DNA of 64,000 bases from CAMDTE01 sp034679985 (lineage in GTDB: Bacteria > Bacteroidota > Bacteroidia > Flavobacteriales > Schleiferiaceae). Position numbers and translations under genes: made by a program. The stretch spans positions 1 through 64,000 of the forward strand of contig JAXITR010000007.1 in the NCBI GenBank assembly GCA_034679985.1, written 5' to 3'. This document shows positions 36,010-44,808 of the stretch, one piece after another. The notes below the pieces were generated by a model, which did no database searches, was not told the DNA's origin, and was given only the letters and a program-made list of their open reading frames with translations. Position 1 is the first letter of the stretch; every line of letters starts with the position of its first letter.

Positions 36010-36017
36010 TACCTTGT
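36010..36017 (+). promoter_or_regulatory. Leaderless-type -7 box of uspA-like (TACCTTGT)
   Basis: Ends 4 nt before the ATG at 36022. The same octamer and spacing precede the divergent efflux gene start at 37841. Confidence 0.4.
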
Positions 36018-36021
36018 ATCC

Positions 36022-36837
36022 ATGTATACAATCCTTTGTCCCACCGATTTCTCCACCGGCGCACGCCGCGCAGCCGAGTTTGCCGCAGACCTAGCCAAAG
36101 CGTGGAATGCGCCCCTGGTTTTGGTTCATGCCTACGAGGTTCCCCAATCTGAAAATTTGGCCGCGGCCAGACTTTTGGAAGAAGTCAAAGCATTAACGGA
36201 AGAATCCCTGCTCCGCGAAGCCAAGCGACTGGAGGGGCACGGAGTACAAATTCGAACAGAAGCCTTGTACGGAAATTTGGTTTCGGTGGTCAAGGACCTG
36301 GTAAAGGACGACCCGTGGCACACTTTTGTGGTGATGGGCACGCGAGGTGCGTCCGGCTTTGCGCAAGAACTTTTTGGCACCAACGCCTCGGCCCTCATGC
36401 ACTACCTCCCGTGCCCCGTTTGGGTGGTGCCGGAAGGTGCCCCAAAAGGACTCCCCGGCCGCATCGCGTTGGCGGTGGACGGACTTTTGGAACCCGCAAC
36501 GGACGGGGCCTTTGCCAATGCCGTAGTCTTAGGCAAACGTTTGGGCGCGCGCGTTGATGCCGTACACATCCATTCGGACGGAGAGAAACCGCATGTGGAC
36601 TGGCCGGAGAAGGAGCAGCGCATCCGCGCGCACGGCCTGCCGGTGGAGGTTCGTCGGGCGCCGGAAGTGGAAGAAGGGCTGCTGCGCTTCTTGGCAGAAA
36701 CGCAGTCCGACGCATTGGCCTTCATTGCGCGAAAGCACCACTGGTTGCTGGAAATGGGACACCGAAGCGTTTCCAACGCCTTGGTTTTCCGCGCCCATCA
36801 ACCGCTGTTGATCCTGCACGAAGATCGTTTGGCTTAA
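36022..36837 (+). CDS. Tandem universal stress protein
   Basis: A 271-aa cytoplasmic protein with two Usp domains (about 1-140 and 150-271). The first has the opening MYTILCPTDFSTGARRAAEF and the ATP-loop-like VVMGTRGASGFAQELFGTNASALM. The second is degenerate (MGHRSVSNALVFRAHQPLLIL). Start at 36022 chosen by the domain opening and the -7-like box. Tandem Usps of this size are common in Bacteroidota. It ends head-on with the efflux gene, overlapping by 4 nt. Confidence 0.88.
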   Translation: MYTILCPTDFSTGARRAAEFAADLAKAWNAPLVLVHAYEVPQSENLAAARLLEEVKALTEESLLREAKRLEGHGVQIRTEALYGNLVSVVKDLVKDDPWHTFVVMGTRGASGFAQELFGTNASALMHYLPCPVWVVPEGAPKGLPGRIALAVDGLLEPATDGAFANAVVLGKRLGARVDAVHIHSDGEKPHVDWPEKEQRIRAHGLPVEVRRAPEVEEGLLRFLAETQSDALAFIARKHHWLLEMGHRSVSNALVFRAHQPLLILHEDRLA

Positions 36838-37841
36838 GGAGTTGGCAGTCGGTGTTTTTGGTTGCTCAGTACGTTGCTCAACGCCCACGGAACGGATTCT
36901 TGGAAGGCACTTGTTCGGTGCGCGCACTCCAGCGAACAAATGCTGCAGGAAGTGGGAATGCACGGATCCGCGTGCACAAAGAGCTCCAAGGCGTCGTGGA
37001 AATGGGTGGCAGCAATGTGTTCCATGGCGGTAACCTCCTCGTGGGCCTCCTCTAAATTCACGTACCACGGCAAGGTTAGGTGGGCGTCGATGTGGTAGGA
37101 TCCTCCGTACTGCACCACCCGCAGGTTGTGGATGTCAATCCATCGGGGCCGACGGTTCTCCGCCAAGGTTTGAATGACTTTGGGCAGCAACTCCATGTCT
37201 GCCGCGTCCATCAAGCCGGCCAATGCGCGCCGTACCAAGCGATAGCCCGTAAACAGCAATAAACCGGCAAACGCTAAGGCCAGGGCGCTGTCGAGCCAAA
37301 CGATGCCCGTGAACCAGGCAACCGCCAAACCCACCAGCAACCCGGCCGAGGTGTAGGCGTCGGACAGCAAATGGTGGCCGTCTGCTTGGAGCGCAGACGA
37401 GCGGATGTTTTTGCCGTGGCGAAGCAACAAAAAACCCAAAAGTCCGTTGGCAGCACCGGCCAAAGCCACCAAGAGTATGCCCAAGTCCAGTTGCTTCAAC
37501 GCAGCGGGATACACGAGACCTTGCACGGACTCGTACACAATGCCCATCCCGGCCATGAAAATGAGTCCGCCTTCCACGCCGGCAGACAAAAATTCAATTT
37601 TTCCGTGGCCGTAGGGGTGGTTTAGGTCCCGCGGCCGTAGGGACCACCACAAGCTGTACAGGGCAAAGGCGCCCGCAACAACATTCACAATGGACTCCAA
37701 GGCGTCGGACAAAATGGCGTGGGATCCGGTGCGCTCGTAGGCCCAGAACTTGATGCCCATGATGCCTATGCTCGCCACCAGCAAGAGCGAGGGCAGCCGC
37801 AAGGCCTGATTTTTGGTTTGTTCGGTTTCGGGTTCTTTCAC
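36834..37841 (-). CDS. Cation diffusion facilitator family transporter
   Basis: A 335-aa CDF-type divalent metal (Zn/Co/Fe type) exporter of the inner membrane. The metal-site motifs are HAILSDALESIVN (H41, D46) in helix 2, HPYGHGKIEFLSAG and DGHHLLSDAYTS (H157, D161) in helix 5, followed by a cytoplasmic domain rich in His (VVQYGGSYHIDAHLTL; THFHDALELFVHADPC). The GTG start at 37841 (VKEPETEQ) follows a TACCTTGT box by 4 nt; the longer frame extends through the divergent alkD gene and is rejected. Confidence 0.9.
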   Translation of the reverse strand: MKEPETEQTKNQALRLPSLLLVASIGIMGIKFWAYERTGSHAILSDALESIVNVVAGAFALYSLWWSLRPRDLNHPYGHGKIEFLSAGVEGGLIFMAGMGIVYESVQGLVYPAALKQLDLGILLVALAGAANGLLGFLLLRHGKNIRSSALQADGHHLLSDAYTSAGLLVGLAVAWFTGIVWLDSALALAFAGLLLFTGYRLVRRALAGLMDAADMELLPKVIQTLAENRRPRWIDIHNLRVVQYGGSYHIDAHLTLPWYVNLEEAHEEVTAMEHIAATHFHDALELFVHADPCIPTSCSICSLECAHRTSAFQESVPWALSNVLSNQKHRLPTP

Positions 37842-37845
37842 AACA

Positions 37846-37866
37846 ACAAGGTAAGCCGTTCCTTTG
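37846..37866. promoter_or_regulatory. Two back-to-back -7 boxes for the CDF gene (-) and alkD (+)
   Basis: TACCTTGT on the minus strand (37846-37853) and TTCCTTTG on the plus strand (37859-37866) each end 4 nt before a GTG start. The starts are 29 nt apart, so each promoter's upstream region lies inside the opposite gene. Confidence 0.5.
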
Positions 37867-37870
37867 GGGC

Positions 37871-38548
37871 GTGAAACAAGAATCGCACGACTGGCTTGCC
37901 GCACTGGCGGAGGTGTTGGAGGCAAATGCCAACCCCGTACAAGCCAAGGCCATGGCGGCCTACATGAAGGATTTATTCCCGTTTTTGGGACTGAAAAAAC
38001 CCGAGCGAACGGCACTTTGCAAGCTCTGGTTGGAACGCGGAAATCGGCCCGCTCGGGAGGATTTGCCGGAGGTGTGTTTTCAACTTTTCGAACGACCCGA
38101 ACGCGAGTGGGCCTATGTGGCCCTTGAATTGCTGCGACTGGAGCGCAAAACACTGGAATACAACGACCTGGAATGGTTGATGGAGCTCATTCGCACGCGT
38201 TCCTGGTGGGATACTGTTGACATTCTGGCGTCGGACATGGTGGGCAGAACCCTGTTTCGCTACCCGGATCGGTGGGAGAAATTCCTGGTACCGTTGATGG
38301 AATCGGAAAACGGTTGGGAGAACCGAACGGCTATGATTGCTCAGCTGCGCTGGAAAAAAGAAACCCACACGGAACTGCTGGAACAGGCCTTGGTGGCGCA
38401 TTTGGAGTCCAAGTGGTTTTTCCACCGAAAAGCCGTGGGTTGGGCCTTGCGGGAGTACCGAAAAACGGATCCGCACTGGGTGCATCAATTTGTGGATCGG
38501 TACGGGGAGCAGATGAGCGGGTTGAGCCGACGCGAGGCGCTGCGTTGA
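37871..38548 (+). CDS. alkD: DNA alkylation repair protein, AlkD-like
   Basis: A 225-aa HEAT-like repeat DNA glycosylase that removes alkylated (N3/N7) purines without base flipping. Family segments are AYMKDLFPFLGLKKPER, REWAYVALELLRLERKTLEYND and VDILASDMVGRTLFRYP, followed by SKWFFHRKAVGWALREYRKTDP. The GTG start is supported by the TTCCTTTG box ending 4 nt upstream. Divergent from the CDF transporter. Confidence 0.9.
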   Translation: MKQESHDWLAALAEVLEANANPVQAKAMAAYMKDLFPFLGLKKPERTALCKLWLERGNRPAREDLPEVCFQLFERPEREWAYVALELLRLERKTLEYNDLEWLMELIRTRSWWDTVDILASDMVGRTLFRYPDRWEKFLVPLMESENGWENRTAMIAQLRWKKETHTELLEQALVAHLESKWFFHRKAVGWALREYRKTDPHWVHQFVDRYGEQMSGLSRREALR

Positions 38549-38562
38549 CCGATTCCAGAACC

Positions 38563-38588
38563 AAAAAGCCGCCCCAGGGCGGCTTTTT
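38563..38588. terminator. Bidirectional terminator between alkD and tRNA-Pro
   Basis: The stem AAAAAGCCGCCC / GGGCGGCTTTTT has a tiny CA loop and A/T flanks, and serves both alkD (+) and the tRNA (-). Confidence 0.85.
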
Positions 38589-38592
38589 GGGG

Positions 38593-38668
38593 TGGTCGGG
38601 ATGACTGGATTCGAACCAGCGACCCCCACGTCCCGAACGTGGTACGCTACCAACTGCGCTACATCCCG
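38593..38668 (-). tRNA. tRNA-Pro (anticodon CGG)
   Basis: On the minus strand the 7-bp acceptor stem is CGGGATG / CATCCCG. The anticodon stem CCACG / CGTGG encloses the loop TTCGGGA, giving anticodon CGG, read for codon CCG. The T-arm GGTTCGAATCC is present. The discriminator A is followed by an encoded CCA (38593-38595). Confidence 0.95.
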
Positions 38669-38866
38669 TCCCAATTTTGGGGCTACAAAGATAAATAATT
38701 TGGTAAAAATGAAGCCGAATCCTCCAGTTTGGGTTGGGTTATCGGGGATTCCTGTTGCAATAAATGCGGAACCTCCAATAAAATTCCGCATTTCGTGCAA
38801 TTGCCCCCGGTATGCGTTGCGAATTCATCTCTTTTTCCTCATTTTTGGAATCCTAAATTCCAAAAA

Positions 38867-39604
38867 ATGAGCTTTTTAATCGTCGAGCAAACTACCTACG
38901 CCATCGGGACAACCGGTTGGTGGTCTGGATTGAGCATTGGTCTGGGCTACGCGGCCTTGGTGGTACTGGCGGCGCGCCTGCTGCGCGGCGAGGACCGCGT
39001 TCGGTTTGAGCGCATTTGGGGCTTCGCAATCTTGGCGCTCATGATTTTTAAGCACGGGAACCTGCTGTACACCGGGCAGTGGAGTTCGCAGGACCACTTG
39101 GAAATGCAGCTGTGCGGATTCAGTCGGATTTTGGCCATTTTGTTGCTGGTGTTCCGCCAGTCGTGGGCCTTTTACCCGCTCTTCTTTTGGGGTATTGTGG
39201 GCGGGCTGCACGCCTTTTTGACCCCCCAATACACGGCGGGCGACGCTCCCTTCATGTTTTGGGAATACAACCTGGCGCACGCCGGAATCATGATTGTACC
39301 CCTTTACCATTATTTTGTGCACGGCTTTGAAATCAAGCGCTGGACCTGGGCCAAGATGCTGGCCGTCAACATTGCGCTCATGGTGCCCGTGGGTTTGATC
39401 AACAAAGCCACCGGCGCCAATTACATGTTCTTGTCCCAAAAACCCATCGCCAACAACCCGTTCATTGTGGGGGAGTGGCCCACGTACATCTTGGGGTTCG
39501 TGGCTGCCGGCGCGCTGCACTACGCCTTGTTGACGGTTTTTTTTGCCCGACGTTCCCGCCCAATCAAGGTTGAATCAAGTTCGGACCAAGAGCATCGCCA
39601 ATAA
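38867..39604 (+). CDS. TIGR02206/YwaF-type membrane protein, copy 4
   Basis: A 245-aa fourth paralogue, apart from the operon. It is closest to copy 1 by eye (VFRQSWAFYPLFFWGIVGGLH). C83 (HLEMQLCGFSRI), H115 (GGLHAFLTPQ) and H138 (YNLAHAGIMIVPLY) are kept, but the His two residues before the Cys is Gln (QLC, not HLC). NYMFL...NNPFIVGEWPTYILG follows. Start at 38867 gives the expected N-terminal length; a longer frame runs through a non-coding tail. No -7 box is seen near it. Confidence 0.8.
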   Translation: MSFLIVEQTTYAIGTTGWWSGLSIGLGYAALVVLAARLLRGEDRVRFERIWGFAILALMIFKHGNLLYTGQWSSQDHLEMQLCGFSRILAILLLVFRQSWAFYPLFFWGIVGGLHAFLTPQYTAGDAPFMFWEYNLAHAGIMIVPLYHYFVHGFEIKRWTWAKMLAVNIALMVPVGLINKATGANYMFLSQKPIANNPFIVGEWPTYILGFVAAGALHYALLTVFFARRSRPIKVESSSDQEHRQ

Positions 39605-39637
39605 CCCACTCGAACGGAGCAAAAGTGCCCTTGGGCG

Positions 39638-41116
39638 ATGAAACATTTTTCATTGCCGAGGGTTTTACTAGAAATGTCTTTTCCAATGTTTCTGAGATTT
39701 GCCATCGCTGCCGCTGTTGCAGCACCGTCGCTATTGCTGGCTCAAACCAATTTCAGTGGGGGGATTTATTCCAACACCACGTGGACCAAAGCCAATTCCC
39801 CGTATGTCCTCACGGGTTCCGTGGTGGTCTTTCCCGGCAAAACCCTCACCATTCAGCCGGGTGTGGTGGTGCAAATGCAGTCGAACCCCAACCTGCCAAA
39901 CGACTACCGCTACTTAGAGGTTCGCGGAACACTGAACGCGTTGGGCACGGCGTCGGACCCCATTGTTTTTGAAGGACTCAACGCAGACACCAACGTCACG
40001 TGGAACGGAATCCGGGTGGTTCAGTCGCAGGGAGGAACCTTGCAAATGGACCGATTTGAACTCCGCAACGCGTGGAACGGAATCGAAGGCGAGCAAGACT
40101 CCAACCGACTGTACTGGAACAACTGTGTGTTTGAATACAACCACTACGCCATCCGAATTGGTTCTGCACTGGAACTCAATCAGTGCCGTTTTTACAAGAA
40201 CGAATACGCCGTGCTGGGCTCCAACACCACCGCTACGCCTTCTTTGGTGCGCGGTACCGTGTTTCGAAAGAACAATGTAGCATTCCAGGGATACCCCAAT
40301 TTTTGGTTGGATCAATGCGTTTTGGACAGCAACCAAATGGGTTTTTACTTCAACACGGGGTACTGGTATATGCCCGCTAAATTCACCGGAAACACCTTTG
40401 CCCACAATTTTACCGCGGTTGCCACGCCACACCAGAGTCAATTCCGGGGCAATTTTTTCGACGGTAATACCTTCGGAATCACCGGTTGCGTGGACTGCAA
40501 TCTGGACAGCAACCTATTTGCAAACAACGATTTAGGCGTTGGTATTTACGGGCAGTCTTGGTTTGCCAACAACCAGGTATTGGCCAACAAAACCGGCCTA
40601 GTTGTTGGGAAAGCGGCTTGGCCCGGATCCCCAGGAAACCCAACGGTGGTAGACAACCGGCTTTGCGGCAACCTGGACTACAACGTGGCCAACGGCGGAA
40701 ATGCCAATTTGGATTTGGACGAAAATTGTTTCTGCCTCTCTGATTCAGCGGCTATTGACGCCAAGATCTTCGACGGCTACGACGACATCACCTTGGGTCT
40801 CATCAACTTCGCCGTGTACGACACCTCGTGTACCGTAGTGCAGAAGCGAGTGATCAAAGTGAACACGGCGTCCGTCAACGAGCTGGAAACGCTTGTTGGG
40901 GCCTCGCCCAATCCGGCCACCCAAGAAGTGAGCTTGGACGCCGTTGCAACCGAAGTCAAGGCAATGAGTGCCGACGGCCGACTGTTTGATTTGCCCAAGA
41001 AGGATGAAGACGGTCTTCTGTGGTCCGTGGAACAACTGCCCGCGGGAATCTATCAACTGCTTGGCTACGACCGTGCGGTGTTGAAATTCCGAACGCGGTT
41101 GGCGGTAGTCCACTGA
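39638..41116 (+). CDS. Secreted right-handed beta-helix protein, T9SS cargo
   Basis: A 492-aa secreted protein. The signal peptide (core AIAAAVAAPSLLLAQ) is preceded by a longer N-region from the Met at 39638; Met at 39674 or 39686 would also give a signal. A degenerate -7 octamer TGCCCTTG ends 4 nt before 39638. The body contains many short parallel-beta-helix strands (WNGIRVVQSQGGTLQMDRFEL; YNHYAIRIGSALELNQCRFY; CNLDSNLFANNDLGVGIYG). The C-terminus is a T9SS type A domain (ASPNPATQEVSLDA; LPAGIYQLLGYD). It probably binds or cuts a polysaccharide; no catalytic site recognised. Confidence 0.82.
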   Translation: MKHFSLPRVLLEMSFPMFLRFAIAAAVAAPSLLLAQTNFSGGIYSNTTWTKANSPYVLTGSVVVFPGKTLTIQPGVVVQMQSNPNLPNDYRYLEVRGTLNALGTASDPIVFEGLNADTNVTWNGIRVVQSQGGTLQMDRFELRNAWNGIEGEQDSNRLYWNNCVFEYNHYAIRIGSALELNQCRFYKNEYAVLGSNTTATPSLVRGTVFRKNNVAFQGYPNFWLDQCVLDSNQMGFYFNTGYWYMPAKFTGNTFAHNFTAVATPHQSQFRGNFFDGNTFGITGCVDCNLDSNLFANNDLGVGIYGQSWFANNQVLANKTGLVVGKAAWPGSPGNPTVVDNRLCGNLDYNVANGGNANLDLDENCFCLSDSAAIDAKIFDGYDDITLGLINFAVYDTSCTVVQKRVIKVNTASVNELETLVGASPNPATQEVSLDAVATEVKAMSADGRLFDLPKKDEDGLLWSVEQLPAGIYQLLGYDRAVLKFRTRLAVVH

Positions 41117-41199
41117 TTGCCCAACCGTCTGCTGTTTTTTGCTAAAAGCAGGCGTCAATCTTTTTGGGCGGTCCAGATCGCCGTCTTAAAACCAGCGCT

Positions 41200-41565
41200 T
41201 TACGCAGTAGTATCCCATCGGTATTGGGTAATTTCTGCAATCAATGCCGTAGGAAAGGGTTGATCGTGCGGAAATTGGACTGCGCCTTTGGAGTGCTTCC
41301 AATCGTTCAACCGATGAGCGAATGCAGCAATTCCTGCGCCCGTGGGGTAAAACCCTATGTGCCGCTCGTATGCGGCGATGTAGACCAAAACGGGTCCTTT
41401 TGGGCCTTTTCGAAACGCGGGCATACCGTACGAGATGCAGCGAATCAATCGCGGAGCATCTTCCGGAATGGAATGCTCAATGCAATTCCGTAATTCAGTC
41501 AGTCGTTCCTGGAGAAATTCAGTTTGCTCCGTCCAATACGATTCGTGGGTTGGGTGGGCAGGCAA
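41200..41565 (-). CDS. DUF1801-type small protein
   Basis: A 121-aa cytoplasmic protein with the DUF1801/YdhG fold signature: NCIEHSIPEDAPRLIRCISYGMPAF (in two parts), VYIAAYERHIGFYP and a C-terminal SKGAVQFPHDQPFP. The family resembles frataxin-like iron-binding proteins; function unclear. The start reads as TTG. Confidence 0.78.
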   Translation of the reverse strand: MPAHPTHESYWTEQTEFLQERLTELRNCIEHSIPEDAPRLIRCISYGMPAFRKGPKGPVLVYIAAYERHIGFYPTGAGIAAFAHRLNDWKHSKGAVQFPHDQPFPTALIAEITQYRWDTTA

Positions 41566-41577
41566 GGCGTTCGATTT

Positions 41578-42144
41578 TCAACCAAAGTTAGCACTTGTGT
41601 ATTTCTGCACCAGTGGGGCCAGTGCTTCATTGAGCTGATTTTGCCATTCTTCCGACACCAATTTGTTTGCGGCTTTATCGAAGTGGTGGTTGAATTGTGG
41701 CAAAGCGGGCCCCACGAAAACCTCTGCACCGTGCCGGGGAAAACGATCGGCCGCAGTTTGGAGTATCGTCAAACCGCCTCTGGGGCCGGGGGCAGTGGAG
41801 GTCACTACAACGGGCTTGCCACCAAAAAATTTCAGCTCAACGCGGGAGGCCCAGTCGAATAAATTCTTGAAACCAGCGGTGTACGAGCCGTTGTATTCCG
41901 CAAGGGAAATCACCACCAAGTCCGCGGTGGCTAGGTCAGAAACAAAGCGATGGGCCGGTTCCGGAACGCCGATTTCCGCTTCGCGTTCTATCGTATACAG
42001 AGGCAGGTCGTAGGCGTTCAAGTCCAAGGAATCCACCTGTTCTACACGGGGAATTTGGAGGGCCAATTGCTGCCCAATGAAGTGCGCCCATTGACGGTTA
42101 ATGGAAGTTCGGGTATAGGACGCGCCAAAGGTGATCAGTTTCAT
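41578..42144 (-). CDS. NAD(P)H-dependent FMN reductase-type flavodoxin
   Basis: A 188-aa flavodoxin-like reductase. The start MKLITFGASYTRTSINRQ gives the FMN-phosphate loop (GASYTRTSIN). EYNGSYTAGFKNLFDWASRV and GGKPVVVTSTAPGPRGGL are family signatures. It reduces flavin or quinone substrates, possibly protecting against electrophiles. It lies upstream of the DUF1801 gene by 12 nt, so they may form an operon. Confidence 0.88.
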   Translation of the reverse strand: MKLITFGASYTRTSINRQWAHFIGQQLALQIPRVEQVDSLDLNAYDLPLYTIEREAEIGVPEPAHRFVSDLATADLVVISLAEYNGSYTAGFKNLFDWASRVELKFFGGKPVVVTSTAPGPRGGLTILQTAADRFPRHGAEVFVGPALPQFNHHFDKAANKLVSEEWQNQLNEALAPLVQKYTSANFG

Positions 42145-42314
42145 ACAGAAAGGGGATTGTCTTTTCTTAAACTCCAATTGTTTAGCAAAGGTTTATGAAT
42201 TCGCGGCAAAAGCTGGCACATTTTGCCAATTTCCGTTCCTTGGCTACGGGAATTTGCCAAATTATTCGCCTCAAATGCGTCCTAAACACCTGCAAAAATC
42301 CTATTTTAGCAAGA

Positions 42315-43400
42315 ATGCACAACCGTCCTGTTTCCGCTGTCCAGCCTCCTTTTGCCAGTTCGTACACTCCGGGTTTTCCGGAGTTGATTCATCGGCTGGG
42401 CGGAACCTTGGGCGTGACCACGTACCAAGCGGGAAAATTGATTCTGCTCAGTGCGCCGCAACCGGATCGGTTGGTGCAACTTCCGCGCAGCCTGGAAAAA
42501 CCCATGGGGATGGCCGTGCATCCGGACGGTCGTCGGCTCGCCGTGGCCTGCCGCAACAGCATCCAAACATTTGCCAACGCCCCAGAATTGGCGGCCAATT
42601 ACCCCAAAAATCCGCAGACCTACGACGCCCTCTTTTTGCCCCGCGCCACCTTCCACACCGGCCCCATGGATTGGCACGATTTGGTTTGGACCGACGCCGG
42701 TCTTTTTGGCGTGAACACCTTGTTTTCGTGCCTTGCGCGCATCGACGATCAGCACCATTTCACCTCCGTTTGGACCCCGCCCTGCGTTGCAGAGTTGGCC
42801 GGCGAAGACCGCTGCCACCTGAACGGTTTGGCCGTCCGGGAAGGGGAATTGGCCTACGCCACCGCCTTCAACCAAGGAAACAGCGCTAAAAGTTGGCGTA
42901 CGGAGCTCTTGGGAGCAGGGGTAGTTTGGGACGTTGCGTCCAGTGACGTGGTTTCCAGCGGTTTGTCCATGCCACACTCTCCCCGCTGGCACAACCACCA
43001 ATTGTGGGTGCTGCAGTCCGCCACCGGACAGTTGGGAACCGTCGATATTGCAACTGGGGCCTTCCACGAGTGCATTCGTCTGGATCGTTTTGTGCGCGGC
43101 CTAACGTTGGTGGACCGCTATGCGTTTGTGGGCTACTCCAAAGCCCGAACGCAGTCCAGCAGCTTTGCGCACCTGAACCTCAAAACGGTGGACCAATGCG
43201 GCATCGTTGCCGTGGATTTGCAAACGCAGCAAGTGGTGGGCGAAATGCAGTGGGAGAACAGCGTGGACGAGTTGTTCGAAGTGCATTGGCTCACTGCTGG
43301 AAAACGCGTCAACCTACTCACGGCCGCCTCCGAAGAACACCATTTTGGAGTTACTACCCCGGAAGCAACCTTTTGGGCGGCGGCTGCATCTCATCATTAA
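42315..43400 (+). CDS. TIGR03032-type protein
   Basis: A 361-aa protein of the TIGR03032/DUF4915 type: PGFPELIHRLGGTLGVTTYQAGKLILLS in two parts, QLPRSLEKPMGMAVHPDGRRLAVACRN, DDQHHFTSVWTPPCVAELAGEDRCHLNG and WDVASSDVVSSGLSMPHSPRWHNHQLWV in parts. It looks like a beta-propeller. Function unknown. The start at 42315 was chosen since the longer frame (42195) adds an unrelated tail; a TATTTTAG octamer ends 5 nt upstream. Confidence 0.82.
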   Translation: MHNRPVSAVQPPFASSYTPGFPELIHRLGGTLGVTTYQAGKLILLSAPQPDRLVQLPRSLEKPMGMAVHPDGRRLAVACRNSIQTFANAPELAANYPKNPQTYDALFLPRATFHTGPMDWHDLVWTDAGLFGVNTLFSCLARIDDQHHFTSVWTPPCVAELAGEDRCHLNGLAVREGELAYATAFNQGNSAKSWRTELLGAGVVWDVASSDVVSSGLSMPHSPRWHNHQLWVLQSATGQLGTVDIATGAFHECIRLDRFVRGLTLVDRYAFVGYSKARTQSSSFAHLNLKTVDQCGIVAVDLQTQQVVGEMQWENSVDELFEVHWLTAGKRVNLLTAASEEHHFGVTTPEATFWAAAASHH

Positions 43401-43442
43401 ATCAGTCTTTCAAACGATCTTCAAATCTTTAACCCATATCCC

Positions 43443-44774
43443 ATGAAACAACTGATCCCCTTCGCGCGCAAGCGCCGCCAATGGCTGCGCGCCTGGGCCT
43501 CTGCGCACCGCGCCGTCGGTGCCGAGCGCGGCCGTTTTTTGCGGAAGCTGCGCCGTCTGGCCCACACCTTCCGCGCGGCGTTCACCGTGCCCCAGTGGGC
43601 ACGTGTAACCGCCGCCTTGGCCGCCTTGGCATTTGCTCCCAATGCGGCTGAAGCCCAAGTGTTTGCAGCACCCAACAACGCTGCTTTTGGCCTCAATACT
43701 TTGTCTGCCAACACCTTGGTACTGCCCTCCTTCGTGGATCTAGACAACGACGGCGATTTGGACCTGATGGCCTGCGACCTATACGGTTCGGGGGCGTATT
43801 TTGTTCCCAATACCGGTACGGCAGCGGTTCCTGCCTTTGGCCTTCCCCAGCCGTCCCCCTTTGGCTTGTCGGACACGTCCATGTTTTATTCGGGATTTTC
43901 GGATTTGGACAACGACGGCGACATCGACGTGTTGGCCTATAAGTTCGATTACTACGGGACCGGCAACGGCTTTTACTACTACCAGAATACGGGCAGCGCA
44001 ACGGCTCCTGTGTTTGGAACGCCCGCGTACAATCCCTTTGGTTTGAACGGATCGCTGCCCACGACGCTTTTGTCCATCGGACGTTTTGCAGATATGGACA
44101 ACGACGGCGACGACGATTACTTGGCCATGAACTTTTACACCACCGGATTCCGGTACTACCAAAACACCGGCACGCCTACAGCGCCTCAATTTGCGGCGCC
44201 CGTCTTCAACCCGTTTGGATTGACCACCGCAGGTTTGGGTGACGTTTCGTTTGTTGAAGTCGGAGACATCGATTTGGACGGCGATTTGGACGTCATCGCG
44301 GGTGAGTACGACTACGGCAATTGGAACGTTTACATCAACGGCGGCACGGCCGCTGCTCCTTCGTTTCCCGCGCCCTTGGTCAATCCGTTTGGCCTGACCG
44401 GTGGTGGTGAGTTTCCTTTGTCGGACTTGGTTGATTTGGACGACGACGGCGATTTGGACTTGTTTGCTTTCAACTACGACGGCGACGCCAAGTACTACCA
44501 AAACAACGACCCCAGCGCCAGCGTGGACGAGGTCAATCCGCTCGTAGGTTTGGCTCCCAACCCGGCCAAGGACCGCTTTTCGGTGGACCTGGGTACCGCT
44601 ACAAATTGGTCTGTAGTGGTTTTGAATACCGCCGGCCAGGAAGTTTTCCGCACCGAATTGCGCGGCGAATCTCGTTTGGACGTGGCGACGAGCCAATGGC
44701 CTGCCGGCCTGTACACGGTTCGGGCACAGTCCGACGCCGGTGTGCAAACGGGCTCGGTGGTGGTTCAGCCGTAA
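43443..44774 (+). CDS. Secreted FG-GAP/VCBS-type repeat protein with T9SS domain
   Basis: A 443-aa protein. After an unusual basic N-region of about 50 residues comes a hydrophobic stretch ending AAEAQ. The body has repeated modules of about 60-65 residues, each with a Ca-binding DxDxDG-type loop (VDLDNDGDLDLM, SDLDNDGDIDVLAY, ADMDNDGDDDYLAM, GDIDLDGDLDVIAG, VDLDDDGDLDLFAF) and a YYQNTGT...NPFGL segment. The C-terminus is a T9SS type A sorting domain (GLAPNPAKDRFSV; WPAGLYTVRAQSDAG). A GTG at residue 49 could instead start a normal signal peptide. Followed by a strong terminator. Confidence 0.86.
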   Translation: MKQLIPFARKRRQWLRAWASAHRAVGAERGRFLRKLRRLAHTFRAAFTVPQWARVTAALAALAFAPNAAEAQVFAAPNNAAFGLNTLSANTLVLPSFVDLDNDGDLDLMACDLYGSGAYFVPNTGTAAVPAFGLPQPSPFGLSDTSMFYSGFSDLDNDGDIDVLAYKFDYYGTGNGFYYYQNTGSATAPVFGTPAYNPFGLNGSLPTTLLSIGRFADMDNDGDDDYLAMNFYTTGFRYYQNTGTPTAPQFAAPVFNPFGLTTAGLGDVSFVEVGDIDLDGDLDVIAGEYDYGNWNVYINGGTAAAPSFPAPLVNPFGLTGGGEFPLSDLVDLDDDGDLDLFAFNYDGDAKYYQNNDPSASVDEVNPLVGLAPNPAKDRFSVDLGTATNWSVVVLNTAGQEVFRTELRGESRLDVATSQWPAGLYTVRAQSDAGVQTGSVVVQP

Positions 44775-44808
44775 ACCGGTTCCGAGGCCGCCCGTGGCGG
44801 CCGATGGT

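Noticed and set aside
36834..38153. 439-residue frame as the full CDF transporter
   Set aside because: The first 100 or so residues would run antisense through alkD and are Pro/Arg-rich; the GTG at 37841 with its -7-like box and family opening is better supported.
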